64,000 bases of DNA. It comes from an uncultured Acetobacteraceae bacterium. GTDB taxonomy: Bacteria > Pseudomonadota > Alphaproteobacteria > Acetobacterales > Acetobacteraceae. The DNA lies in the NCBI GenBank assembly GCA_943912335.1, contig CALTUD010000008.1, forward strand, positions 1-64,000. The letters run 5' to 3'. This document shows positions 1 through 9,539 of this stretch, one piece after another. The notes under the pieces are model-generated. The model was not told where the DNA came from. It saw nothing but the letters and a program-made list of their open reading frames with translations, and did no database searches. How positions within the stretch are numbered: position 1 is the stretch's first letter; each line of letters begins with the position of its first letter. The position numbers and the translations under genes are program-made.

Positions 1-95
1 CTCAGCAGCGCCGCGGTGAACGGGGATTTAGGCCCGATCGAAGGAACCGTCAATCAGAAAAACGACAACCGGGTGAACTTTTTCACCCGCCCCAG

Positions 96-1691
96 TCAGG
101 ACGGGGTTTTCCCCGCCCCGGCGACCGCCGTTCCGGCGCTCTTAGCCACCAACGATGGCGCGTTGGCGTCCGGGAACGCCGTTTCCCACCCGCCGCCCAA
201 CGCATTGTAGAGCTGGACCAAGTTGGCGGAGCGCGTGGCGGTGCTGGTGGCCAGCTGCTGCTCGGCCGCCAGCAGCGTCCGCTGCGCGTCCAGCACGTTC
301 AGGAAGGTCTGCAATCCAGAACGATACTGCTCCTGCGCCAGCTGCAGCGCCCGCTGCGCCGCCTTTACCGACAGGGCGAGTTGATCGTAGCGCCGCTGTT
401 CCGCCGCGTAGGCGGTCATCGCATTGTCCACGTCATGCCATGCCGACAGGACGGTCTTCTGGTAGTTGATCGCCGCTTCCTGCTGTTGCGCCTTGCTCAG
501 CTGGAGCTGGCCGGTCAGGCGCCCGCCCTGGAAGATCGGTAGGCTGATCGACGGACCGAAATTGTAGGCAAGGGCCGGCCAGAAGGCCAAATCGCGCGCC
601 TGCAAGGCCTCGAAATTCATCGCTCCCGTGAGCGTCACCCGCGGATAGAAATTCGCCACCGCCACGCCGACGCTTGCCGTGGCCGCATGCAGCTTGGCTT
701 CCGCCTCGCGTATATCCGGACGCCGACGCGCCAGCTCGGACGGAATGCCCACGGGCACGGTGGGCGGGATCGGCGGCACCGGCTGCGCCGTTTCCAGCTC
801 CCGGCTCAACGCCTGCGGCGGCTCGCCCAGCAGAAGGCTCAGCGCGTTGATCTGCTGCGCGATCTGTTGCTCCTGGTTCGGGATCTGCGCACTCACATTA
901 TCGAGCTGCGCCGCGGCATTCTGAACGTCCAGTTCGGTCGTCAGGCCGTGGGTGAACCGCTCCCGGGTCAGATCGAGCGAAGCCTGCGAGGTCTTCTGGT
1001 TCTCCTTCTCGATCGCCAGAAGCTGCTGGCTGCCGCGCAGAGACATATAGTCTCGCGCCACCTCGCCCAGACGGGCGATCAGAACCGCGCGTCGATCCTC
1101 CACCGAGGACTGGAGATTGGCACGGGCGGATTCCACCTCCCGGCGCACCCTCCCCCACAGATCCAGTTCCCAGGACGCGTCGATGCCGTCCGACCACAGA
1201 TCGAGCGGCGGAACGCTGGCGCGCCCGGCCTGAGCGCGGATATCCGATGCGGTGGCAGCGGACACGGGCAGACCGCCGACGGCATCGCTCAGGCCACGCT
1301 GCACTTCCTTGTCGCTGATCTTCAGGCGTTCGTAGCGCCCGGTGCCGGTCAGGCTCGGATATTGATCCGCACCGGTCACCCGAAGCTGCGCCCGGCTTTC
1401 CGCCAGACGCGCGGTGGCGATCCGCACGTCGAAATTGTCGGCCGCGACGCGTTGCTCCAGCGCCGTCAGTTCCGGATCGTTGAACACCGACCACCAGTTC
1501 GGGTCCGGCGGCATCGAGTCCACCGTGCTGGCGACCGCCGCCTGACCCGGCTTGTCGTGGTTCAACCAGGTGGACGGCGACCAAACGGAGGGTTGTTTGT
1601 AGTCCGGCCCCACAGAGCAGCCGCCCAGCAGCAGACCCAGCCCGGCCAACATGCCGAGCGCCGTTCCGTGAACCATATCCTTGGAGGCCAT
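96..1691 (-). CDS. RND efflux system outer-membrane lipoprotein, NodT family
   Basis: TolC-like outer-membrane factor of a tripartite efflux pump, which would carry substrates from an inner-membrane pump across the outer membrane. About 531 residues, normal for the family. A lipoprotein signal peptide ends at the lipobox LLGGC (Cys about residue 25), followed by the family-typical SVGPDYKQP; two OEP repeats with long helices fill the rest. The ATG at 1691 is chosen because GGAG sits five bases upstream; an in-frame ATG at 1715 is possible. The gene is divergent from a TetR regulator with a palindromic operator between them. The pump and adaptor genes would lie beyond the left edge if they are adjacent. 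Family call is firm; substrate unknown. Confidence 0.9.
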   Translation of the reverse strand: MASKDMVHGTALGMLAGLGLLLGGCSVGPDYKQPSVWSPSTWLNHDKPGQAAVASTVDSMPPDPNWWSVFNDPELTALEQRVAADNFDVRIATARLAESRAQLRVTGADQYPSLTGTGRYERLKISDKEVQRGLSDAVGGLPVSAATASDIRAQAGRASVPPLDLWSDGIDASWELDLWGRVRREVESARANLQSSVEDRRAVLIARLGEVARDYMSLRGSQQLLAIEKENQKTSQASLDLTRERFTHGLTTELDVQNAAAQLDNVSAQIPNQEQQIAQQINALSLLLGEPPQALSRELETAQPVPPIPPTVPVGIPSELARRRPDIREAEAKLHAATASVGVAVANFYPRVTLTGAMNFEALQARDLAFWPALAYNFGPSISLPIFQGGRLTGQLQLSKAQQQEAAINYQKTVLSAWHDVDNAMTAYAAEQRRYDQLALSVKAAQRALQLAQEQYRSGLQTFLNVLDAQRTLLAAEQQLATSTATRSANLVQLYNALGGGWETAFPDANAPSLVAKSAGTAVAGAGKTPS

Positions 1692-1777
1692 TGCCGCTCC
1701 TGTGCCATGCCCCATCGCAGCCGCGGCCGCCGACCGGGAGCGGCAACGCCTGCCGCCCGCCCGGGCGCATGAAATGC

Positions 1778-1800
1778 GCTGACCGATCGGTTCGGTCAGC
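1778..1800. promoter_or_regulatory. Palindromic operator, probably for the adjacent TetR regulator
   Basis: A perfect inverted repeat with 9-base arms GCTGACCGA and TCGGTCAGC around a 5-base centre. It lies in the intergenic region between the efflux lipoprotein gene (minus) and the TetR gene (plus), where a regulator would control both. The symmetry and TGACCGA half-site resemble known TetR/AcrR operators; binding itself is inference. Confidence 0.7.
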
Positions 1801-1932
1801 GTTGATCAGCCGGACAGTATCTGCTTTGTTCGGGGCGTCAATGCGGAACGCGAATGCCGGCGCCGCACCGCCGCCGAACGATCCGCACGATCCTTCTCCC
1901 CGGCGCTTTTCCGGTGGCAACGGGAGCTGCTC

Positions 1933-2571
1933 ATGTCGGCGTTGGAAGAAAACTCGAATCTCAAACGCCAGCAGATCCTCTCGGGCGCTGGGATCGTCTT
2001 CACCGAGGACGGCTACGAGGGCGCCAGCATGTCGCGAATCGCGGCCGAGGCGAACGTGTCGAAGGGCACGCTCTACAACTACTTCGACAGCAAATCGGCC
2101 TTGTTCGCGGCCTTCGTCTCGCAGAAGGCGGCAGCGGAGCTGCCGCGCCTGTTCGCGCCCATCAGTACCGAAGGGTCGATGGAGGACGTGCTGCGCGAGA
2201 TCGCAGGCGGCATGATCAGCCTGATCATTTCCCCGGGCTCCGTCGTTCTCTACCGGATCGTCGTCGCCGAAGCGGCCAAATTCCCCCATCTGGCGGAGAT
2301 TTTCTGGCAAACCGGTCCGCAGACCGCGCTCAGCCGCATGGCCGAATGGCTGGAACGGCATATGGAAGCCGGGCTACTCCGTCGCGACGACCCGTTCTTC
2401 GCCGCCGGCCAGTTCTTCGCGCTTTGCCAGACGCCCTGCTGCACCAAGCGGCGCCTGCGCATTGGCGGCGATCCGACCCAGTTCGAGCAGGACCAGACCG
2501 CGCAGGGCGCCGTGCGCGTGTTCCTGGACAGCTACGCGATCCGCCCCGAAAGCGACGGTCCGCGCAGCTGA
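1933..2571 (+). CDS. TetR/AcrR family transcriptional regulator
   Basis: Transcriptional repressor of 212 residues. An N-terminal TetR helix-turn-helix covers about residues 20-65 (motif SRIAAEANVSKGTLYNYF). The all-helical C-terminal part carries a segment (VVAEAAKFPHLAEIFW) like the ligand domain of the AefR/AcrR-type subgroup. The ATG follows GGGAGC at suitable spacing. It is divergent from the NodT-type efflux gene, and the 23-base palindrome between them is the likely binding site, so the probable role is inducible control of that efflux system. Inducer unknown. Confidence 0.88.
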   Translation: MSALEENSNLKRQQILSGAGIVFTEDGYEGASMSRIAAEANVSKGTLYNYFDSKSALFAAFVSQKAAAELPRLFAPISTEGSMEDVLREIAGGMISLIISPGSVVLYRIVVAEAAKFPHLAEIFWQTGPQTALSRMAEWLERHMEAGLLRRDDPFFAAGQFFALCQTPCCTKRRLRIGGDPTQFEQDQTAQGAVRVFLDSYAIRPESDGPRS

Positions 2572-2671
2572 CCGGACGGCCCGCCATGCATTTCCACGCA
2601 CAATGCCGTGTCTGCCCTCTTGCGTCCCTTCCCGACCGACGCTAGGAAGCGCGCCACCGCCGGTGCGGTTC

Positions 2672-2746
<75 letters not shown>

Positions 2747-2780
2747 TCCGATCCCACCGGCCCTTCCCAGAGATGTCCCG

Positions 2781-2960
2781 ATGACCGACGAACCGGTCCC
2801 TGCCCCAGCGAAATCCCGCGCGCAGCGCGAACGCGAGGAACGGCTGGCGCGCGCGCTTCGCGACAATCTGCGCCGGCGCAAACAGCAAAGCCGCGCCCGG
2901 GAAGACGGCCGCGCCGACGAGAACCGGGCCGCGCCGTCCTCCACCCCCGAAGCGGAATAG
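2781..2960 (+). CDS. Small basic conserved-looking protein of unknown function
   Basis: A 59-residue reading frame between tRNA-Thr and dcd. It has an N-terminal Pro/Ala stretch, a highly charged helix rich in Arg/Lys/Glu/Gln (core QREREERLARALRDNLRRRK), and an acidic tail. No signal peptide or membrane segment. The regular heptad-like charge pattern argues for a real coding sequence, and I recall similar 55-65-residue proteins in related Rhodospirillales, but that is memory rather than a search. Function unknown; nucleic-acid or ribosome contact would fit the charge. Confidence 0.6.
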   Translation: MTDEPVPAPAKSRAQREREERLARALRDNLRRRKQQSRAREDGRADENRAAPSSTPEAE

Positions 2961-3049
2961 GCACAAGCGCGCCGCAGGCGATTGCTGCCCGGCTCATGTT
3001 TGGCTATCGGTGCCGCTCCGCCACGACACGATCGAAAGACTCCCCCGCC

Positions 3050-3604
3050 ATGCCGGTGATGCCCGACAGTTGGATCAGGCGCATGGCCACCGAACACGGC
3101 ATGATCGAGCCGTTCGTGGAAACGCAGAAGCGCGCCGGCGTGATCTCCTACGGCCTGTCGTCATACGGCTACGACGCCCGCGTCGCCAGCGACTTCAAGA
3201 TCTTCACCGATGTCGACAGCGTCACGGTGGACCCGAAGAATTTCGACGAGCAGAGCTTCGTCACCCGCAAGGGGCCGGTCTGCATCATCCCGCCCAACAG
3301 CTTCGCGCTCGCACACACGATCGAGTATTTCCGCATCCCGCGCGACGTGCTCGTGGTCTGCCTCGGCAAATCGACCTATGCGCGCTGCGGCATCATCGTG
3401 AACGTGACCCCGCTCGAACCGGAATGGGAAGGCCAGGTCACCATCGAGATCAGCAACACCACGCCCCTGCCGGCGAAGATCTACGCCGACGAGGGCATCT
3501 GCCAGTTCCTGTTCCTGCAAGGCTCGGAGCCCTGCGAGATCAGCTACGCCGACAAGGCCGGCAAATATATGGGTCAGCGCGGCGTCGCCACGCCCCGCAT
3601 GTGA
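3050..3604 (+). CDS. dcd: dCTP deaminase
   Basis: Deaminates dCTP to dUTP, feeding dTMP synthesis. The 184-residue length is typical of the alphaproteobacterial enzyme. Conserved SYGYDAR at 38-44, the substrate-binding GKSTYARCG at 106-114, and the catalytic Glu about 128 in the EGQVTIEIS block are all present. Two ATG codons (3050 and 3059) are possible; the first gives the usual MPVMPDSWIR start. murA begins 12 bases after the stop, so the two are probably co-transcribed. Confidence 0.95.
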   Translation: MPVMPDSWIRRMATEHGMIEPFVETQKRAGVISYGLSSYGYDARVASDFKIFTDVDSVTVDPKNFDEQSFVTRKGPVCIIPPNSFALAHTIEYFRIPRDVLVVCLGKSTYARCGIIVNVTPLEPEWEGQVTIEISNTTPLPAKIYADEGICQFLFLQGSEPCEISYADKAGKYMGQRGVATPRM

Positions 3605-3615
3605 CGGAGCACATC

Positions 3616-4878
<1,263 letters not shown>

Positions 4879-5004
4879 CCCGGCCGGGCGGGACGCGTTC
4901 CCGCTCACCCATGCTCACAAGGGCCGGCAGGCACGGCGTCGGCGGCCTTTCTCCGGCTGCGCGCGGATGCTATCGCCGCAACGATCCTCCCAGCCGGAGT
5001 TCGT

Positions 5005-5709
5005 ATGTCCGCCCTGTCCAGCGCCGCCCATCTCGTTCCGGAAACCACCGGCCCGCTGGTGCTCGCCTTGCCCAAGGGCCGAATCCTGGCCGAATGCGGC
5101 CCACTGCTGCACGCCGCCGGGATCGCCCCGGCCCCAGACTGCCTCGATGAGGACAGCCGCCGTCTCCGCTTCGAAACCAACGACCCGCAGCTCGACGTGG
5201 TGCGCGTACGCCCGTTCGACGTCGCTACCTTCGTTGCCTTCGGCGCGGCGCAGATCGGCATCTGCGGCGCAGACGTGCTGATGGAGTTCGACTATCCCGA
5301 GATCTACGCCCCGCTCGATCTACGCATCGGCGGTTGCCGCGTGTCCATCGCCGAGCCGGTCGAGCAGGCGATGCAGGACGATCCGGCGCGCTGGTCGCAG
5401 GTCCGCGTCGCCACCAAATACCCGAACATAGCCCGGCGCCATTTCGCCGCGCGCGGCGTCCATGCCGATATCGTGCATCTCAACGGCGCGATGGAGCTCG
5501 CCCCCGGCCTCGGCCTGTCGCGCCTGATCGTCGATCTGGTGCAGACCGGCTCGACCCTCAAGGCGAACGGTCTCGCCGAGGTCGAGGTGATCGCGGACGT
5601 GTCCTCCCGCCTGATCGTCAACCGCACCGCGCTCAAGACGCGTCCCGAGGAAGTTTCCGCGCTGATCGGCCGCTTCCGTCACGCGCTCGAGTCCGGACAG
5701 GCCGCATGA
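5005..5709 (+). CDS. hisG: ATP phosphoribosyltransferase, short form
   Basis: First step of histidine biosynthesis: ATP plus PRPP gives phosphoribosyl-ATP. At 234 residues it is the short form, which lacks the C-terminal regulatory domain and needs a HisZ partner not encoded in this window. The N-terminal LALPKGRIL and the PRPP-binding segment DLVQTGSTLKANGL (about residues 172-185) are clear. Its TGA overlaps the ATG of hisD (ATGA), indicating translational coupling. Confidence 0.95.
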   Translation: MSALSSAAHLVPETTGPLVLALPKGRILAECGPLLHAAGIAPAPDCLDEDSRRLRFETNDPQLDVVRVRPFDVATFVAFGAAQIGICGADVLMEFDYPEIYAPLDLRIGGCRVSIAEPVEQAMQDDPARWSQVRVATKYPNIARRHFAARGVHADIVHLNGAMELAPGLGLSRLIVDLVQTGSTLKANGLAEVEVIADVSSRLIVNRTALKTRPEEVSALIGRFRHALESGQAA

Positions 5710-7016
5710 AGCGCCTTCACACCGCCGAGCCGGGTTTCGCGACGGCGTTCGACGCCCTGGTGCATGAGGTGCGCGACGGCGGTTCGCCGGTCGATGCTCC
5801 GGTGCGCGCGATCCTCGCCGATGTCCGGACACGCGGCGACGCCGCCTTGTGCGACTACACCGACCGCTTCGACCGTCATCCGGAGAAGCTGACGCCCGAA
5901 ACCCTGCGCATCGCCCCGGACGAGATCGACGCCGCCACCGCTGCGGTCGAACCGGCGCTGCTGGACGCGCTGGCCGTCGCCGCGCGGCGCATCGAGCGCT
6001 TCCATCGCGCGCAGATGCCCTCCGATCTCCGCTTCACCGACGAGGACGGCCTCACCCTCGGCATGCGCTGGACCCCGCTCGATGCGGTCGGTCTCTATGT
6101 TCCCGGCGGCAAGGCGGCCTATCCGTCTTCGGTGCTGATGAACGCGATCCCGGCCCGCGTCGCCGGCGTCGGACGCATCGCCATGTGCGTGCCCTGCCCC
6201 GGCGGTCAGCTCGCACCGCTGGTTCTGGCTGCGGCCCGACTCGCCGGCGTGTCCGAGATCTACCGCATTGGCGGCGCGCAGGCCGTCGCCGCCCTCGCCT
6301 ACGGCACCGACACGATCGCGCCGGTCGACCGCATCGTCGGCCCCGGCAACGCCTTCGTCGCCGAAGCCAAGCGCCAGGTGTTCGGCCATGTCGGCATCGA
6401 CAGCATCGCCGGCCCGTCCGAGGTGGTCATCGTCGCCGATGGCGAGAACGATCCCGACCATGTCGCCATCGACCTGCTGGCCCAGGCGGAACACGACGAA
6501 CTCGCCCAGTCGATCCTGATCACGAACGACGACGCCTTCGCCACGCGCGTCGCGGAGTCCGTCGAGCGCCTGCTGCGGACCCTGCCGCGCGAGGCGATCG
6601 CGCGCGCCTCCTGGGACAGCTACGGCGCGATCCTGGTGGTGGAACGCTGGACCGACGCCTGGGACCTGGTGAACCGGCTCGCCCCGGAGCACCTCCAGCT
6701 CATGCTGGCCGACGACACCGAGGCCTTCGCCGCCATACGCCATGCCGGCGCGATCTTCCGCGGCCGGTTCTGCCCGGAAGCGGTCGGCGATTATGTCGGC
6801 GGCCCCAACCACGTCCTGCCGACCAGCCGTACGGCGCGCTTCGCCTCCGGCCTGTCCGTGTTCGACTTCATCAAGCGCACCACCTGGATCGAAGCCGGCG
6901 CGGACGCGCTCGACCGCGTCGGACCGGCCGCGGTGACGCTCGCCGAGGCCGAAGGGCTGCAGGCCCATGCCGCCAGCGTGGCGATGAGACTCGCGGCCTC
7001 CGGACGTAAAGCTTGA
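5706..7016 (+). CDS. hisD: Histidinol dehydrogenase
   Basis: Last two steps of histidine synthesis, oxidising L-histidinol to L-histidine with two NAD+. 436 residues. Conserved elements seen: YVPGGKAAYPSSVLMNAIPA, the zinc-ligand region LAQAEHDELAQS, catalytic Glu-His in LAPEHLQLM, and GGPNHVLPTSRTARF. Overlaps hisG by four bases; no other his genes follow, so the pathway genes are scattered. Confidence 0.96.
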   Translation: MKRLHTAEPGFATAFDALVHEVRDGGSPVDAPVRAILADVRTRGDAALCDYTDRFDRHPEKLTPETLRIAPDEIDAATAAVEPALLDALAVAARRIERFHRAQMPSDLRFTDEDGLTLGMRWTPLDAVGLYVPGGKAAYPSSVLMNAIPARVAGVGRIAMCVPCPGGQLAPLVLAAARLAGVSEIYRIGGAQAVAALAYGTDTIAPVDRIVGPGNAFVAEAKRQVFGHVGIDSIAGPSEVVIVADGENDPDHVAIDLLAQAEHDELAQSILITNDDAFATRVAESVERLLRTLPREAIARASWDSYGAILVVERWTDAWDLVNRLAPEHLQLMLADDTEAFAAIRHAGAIFRGRFCPEAVGDYVGGPNHVLPTSRTARFASGLSVFDFIKRTTWIEAGADALDRVGPAAVTLAEAEGLQAHAASVAMRLAASGRKA

Positions 7017-7168
7017 CCGCGCGGGGTGTAATCCTCATGTTCCGGCACGCATAGGAACAGCCCCCACGCGTCTCGCGTGCGGGCTCGATTGCTCGCAAAC
7101 TGTTTTCAACTGCATCGGGAGGCGCTTGGTGCGCCAACAAACCATGTTCGATCGGATCGATACGCGCA

Positions 7169-7387
7169 ATGTCTAAGGAAGACATGATCGAGTTCAGCGG
7201 CACCGTCCAGGAGCTGCTTCCCAACGCCATGTTCAGGGTCAAGCTCGACAACGAGCACACCATCCTGGCCCATACCAGCGGCAAGATGCGCAAGAACCGC
7301 ATCCGCGTGCTGGCCGGTGACCGGGTCAATGTCGAAATGACCCCGTACGACCTGTCCAAGGGTCGCATCACCTTCCGCTTCAAGTAG
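7169..7387 (+). CDS. infA: Translation initiation factor IF-1
   Basis: 72-residue single S1/OB-fold protein that binds the ribosomal A site during initiation. The full consensus is recognisable (SKEDMIEFSGTV, LAHTSGKMRKNRIRVL, GRITFRFK). A 150-base leader separates it from hisD, consistent with its own promoter; maf follows within eight bases. Confidence 0.97.
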   Translation: MSKEDMIEFSGTVQELLPNAMFRVKLDNEHTILAHTSGKMRKNRIRVLAGDRVNVEMTPYDLSKGRITFRFK

Positions 7388-7395
7388 ATCCGGTT

Positions 7396-8016
7396 TTGGT
7401 TGAACCTGCCCCCCGCACCCGCGGGGACGGCATTGCCGGGCGGTCCAGACTGGTTCTGGCCTCGTCCAGCCCGAGGCGGCTGGCCCTGCTCGAACAGATC
7501 GGCATCGCGCCCGATGCGGTTCTGTCCCCCGATATCGACGAAATGCCCCGTCGCGAGGAGCTGCCACGCCCCTACGCGATCCGCATGGCCGAGGCCAAGC
7601 TCGCCGCCGCCGCTCCCCGCGCCGGTGAAGACGCGCTCGTGCTCGCCGCCGATACGGTGGTGGCGCTCGGACGGCGCATCCTGCCCAAGACCGAGACTGA
7701 AGCCGAAGCGCGACGCTGCCTGTCCTTGCTCGCCGGGCGACGCCACAGCGTGCTCACCGCCCTCGCCCTTCGCGCCCCTGACGGCAGCACCAGCACGCGC
7801 GTGGTCGAAAGCGTGGTCGCCCTGTCGCGCCTCACCGATCGCCAGATCGACAGGCTGATCGGGGCCGGCGACTGGCAGGGCAAGGCCGGCGGCTATGCCA
7901 TCCAGGGCCATATGGCCGCTTTCGTGCGCTTCCTATCCGGTAGCCATTCCAACGTGGTCGGTCTGCCCTTGTTCGAAACCGCCCAGCTTCTGCGCGGGCG
8001 CGGCTGGCTGGACTAG
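7396..8016 (+). CDS. maf: Maf-family nucleoside triphosphate pyrophosphatase
   Basis: House-cleaning enzyme that hydrolyses non-canonical or modified NTPs to monophosphates. 206 residues. Signature LVLASSSPRRLALLEQIG near residues 20-37, catalytic Asp in AADTVVALG, and the C-terminal SNVVGLPLFE are present. No ATG is available before the conserved N-terminus; TTG at 7396, eight bases after infA, is the best start. The next gene starts six bases after the stop, forming an infA-maf-rng-yacG transcription unit. Confidence 0.92.
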   Translation: MVEPAPRTRGDGIAGRSRLVLASSSPRRLALLEQIGIAPDAVLSPDIDEMPRREELPRPYAIRMAEAKLAAAAPRAGEDALVLAADTVVALGRRILPKTETEAEARRCLSLLAGRRHSVLTALALRAPDGSTSTRVVESVVALSRLTDRQIDRLIGAGDWQGKAGGYAIQGHMAAFVRFLSGSHSNVVGLPLFETAQLLRGRGWLD

Positions 8017-8021
8017 CCGCG

Positions 8022-9125
8022 ATGTCCGCCACCCTGATGGCACGCTGTTTCCCCGGGGAAATCCGCATCGCCGCAGCGTCGGACGGCGTCCTGCTCGACT
8101 ACGCGCTCTGGCGACCGGGACGTCCCGACGGTGTCGGCGATCTTCTGCGCGGCCGCATCGACGCCGTCCTGCCGGCGCTAGGGGGCGCCTTCGTCGTGCT
8201 CGGCAGCGGTACCGAAAACGGCTTTCTCCCCCTGCGTGACGGAAGCGGTCTTTCCGAGGGTGATTCCGTTCTCGTTCGCGTCGCTCGCGGCGCACAAGGC
8301 GGCAAGGGCCCGCGTCTGGTTCTCGCAGATGATCGTTCGGCCGAACGAAGCGGGCCGATCGGCCTCTTGGCACGCGGCCCAACCCCGCTGGACCGGCTCG
8401 CCGCCCAATATCCCGACGCCCCGATCCTGTGCGACGATCCGGCCCTCCCGGCCAGCGTGCCCGCTTTGCGCGCCCGCATGAGCGTCCAGCCCGAGATCTG
8501 GCCGCCCGGCATCGCCGCACAGGCGGAGGCACTGGCCGAACCCGAACTCGCCCTTCCCGGCGGCATGCGCGCCAGCATCCACCCGACCCCGGCTCTGGTC
8601 GCGATCGACATGGATGGAGGCGCCAGCAGCGGCCAGAAATTCGCTAAGGCCACCGCGCAATTCGCCGCCAATTGCGACGCGATCGGCCCGCTGCTGCATC
8701 AGCTTCGGCTGCGCAATCTCGGCGGCGCCATCCTGCTCGATCTGGCCGGCCTGCCGTCGCGCAAACGCGCAGCCCTCCGGCCGGAGATCGAGGCTGCCCT
8801 GGCCCGCGATCCGCTGCGCCCGAAGCTGCTCGGCTTCACCGCCCTCGGCCTGGCGGAGATCCTGCGCCCGCGACTCCATCCGCCGCTGCACGAGCTGCTT
8901 GCCGGTCCGCATGCCGCCGCCCTGGCCGCCCTGGCCGAAGCCGCCCGATTCGCTGCCGCCCCGCCGCATCGCCTGCCCGATCTGATCGCCGCGATCGACG
9001 TCGCGACCGCGATCGACGGCGATCCGTTTGCGCGTGACGCCCTGGCCGCACGCGCAGGACGGCCCATCTCGGTCAGGATCGATCCCTCGCTGCCGCCCTG
9101 CGGCTGGAGTCTGCATCATGGCTGA
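8022..9125 (+). CDS. Short ribonuclease E/G-like protein
   Basis: Related to the RNase E/G catalytic region but only 367 residues. The N-terminal half includes an S1-like segment (GAFVVLGSGTENGFLPL). The second half matches the DNase I-like subdomain: AIDMDGGAS aligns with the first catalytic Asp loop and LGGAILLDLAG with the second catalytic Asp. The Asn usually two residues after the first Asp is replaced, the zinc-link CPxCxG motif is absent, and there is no long C-terminal degradosome scaffold. Activity may be reduced or specialised. Sits between maf and yacG, overlapping yacG by eight bases. Confidence 0.82.
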   Translation: MSATLMARCFPGEIRIAAASDGVLLDYALWRPGRPDGVGDLLRGRIDAVLPALGGAFVVLGSGTENGFLPLRDGSGLSEGDSVLVRVARGAQGGKGPRLVLADDRSAERSGPIGLLARGPTPLDRLAAQYPDAPILCDDPALPASVPALRARMSVQPEIWPPGIAAQAEALAEPELALPGGMRASIHPTPALVAIDMDGGASSGQKFAKATAQFAANCDAIGPLLHQLRLRNLGGAILLDLAGLPSRKRAALRPEIEAALARDPLRPKLLGFTALGLAEILRPRLHPPLHELLAGPHAAALAALAEAARFAAAPPHRLPDLIAAIDVATAIDGDPFARDALAARAGRPISVRIDPSLPPCGWSLHHG

Positions 9126-9333
9126 TCCCGACAGCCTCGTTCCCGGTTCGCGCTGCCCGATCTGCGGCCGCAACACCGTGCAGCGGTTCAAGCCGTTCTG
9201 TTCGCTGCGCTGCGCCGACGCCGATCTCGGCCGCTGGCTCACCGGCGATTATCGCGTCCCCGGCCCGCCGGCGGACGAAGCCGACAGCGAAGCCCGGCCG
9301 GGGCGACTTGATCTCGATCCGGACGTGGGTTAA
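9118..9333 (+). CDS. yacG: DNA gyrase inhibitor / zinc protein YacG
   Basis: 71-residue zinc-binding protein with the four-cysteine pattern CPIC...CSLRC and the following ADLGRWLTGDYRVP that define YacG. In E. coli the family binds GyrB and inhibits gyrase. Starts inside the end of the RNase E/G-like gene (8-base overlap). The C-terminal tail is acidic and variable. Confidence 0.92.
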   Translation: MADPDSLVPGSRCPICGRNTVQRFKPFCSLRCADADLGRWLTGDYRVPGPPADEADSEARPGRLDLDPDVG

Positions 9334-9389
9334 ACGCTGCGCCACCAACGAACCGGCGGCTCCGCGCCATCGGATCGAACGGCCCCAGG

Positions 9390-9465
9390 GCCCGGATAGC
9401 TCAGTTGGTAGAGCATGCGACTGAAAATCGCAGTGTCGGTGGTTCGAATCCGCCTCCGGGCACCA
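9390..9465 (+). tRNA. tRNA-Phe (anticodon GAA)
   Basis: Cloverleaf with acceptor GCCCGGA/TCCGGGC, D-arm AGCTCAGTTGGTAGAGC, anticodon stem TGCGA/TCGCA with loop CTGAAAA, T-arm GGTGGTTCGAATCCGCC, and encoded CCA. Confidence 0.96.
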
Positions 9466-9539
9466 TGGCCGCTTTTCCGGCCCCATGCCGTGACCCTTTG
9501 ATGAAAACCCGGCCTCCAAGCTGATCGCGGCGTTCCGCT

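Noticed and set aside
1..95. Gene fragment at the left edge
   Set aside because: A 64-codon plus-strand frame covers the edge but overlaps the efflux gene end in antisense and has no features; treated as intergenic.
687..1772. Long open frame antisense to the efflux lipoprotein gene
   Set aside because: It is a GC-rich shadow of the NodT-family gene, with Arg/Gln/His-rich composition and no recognisable domain. Similar shadows opposite murA, hisD, gyrA, uvrA, leuC, ffh and der were dropped for the same reason.
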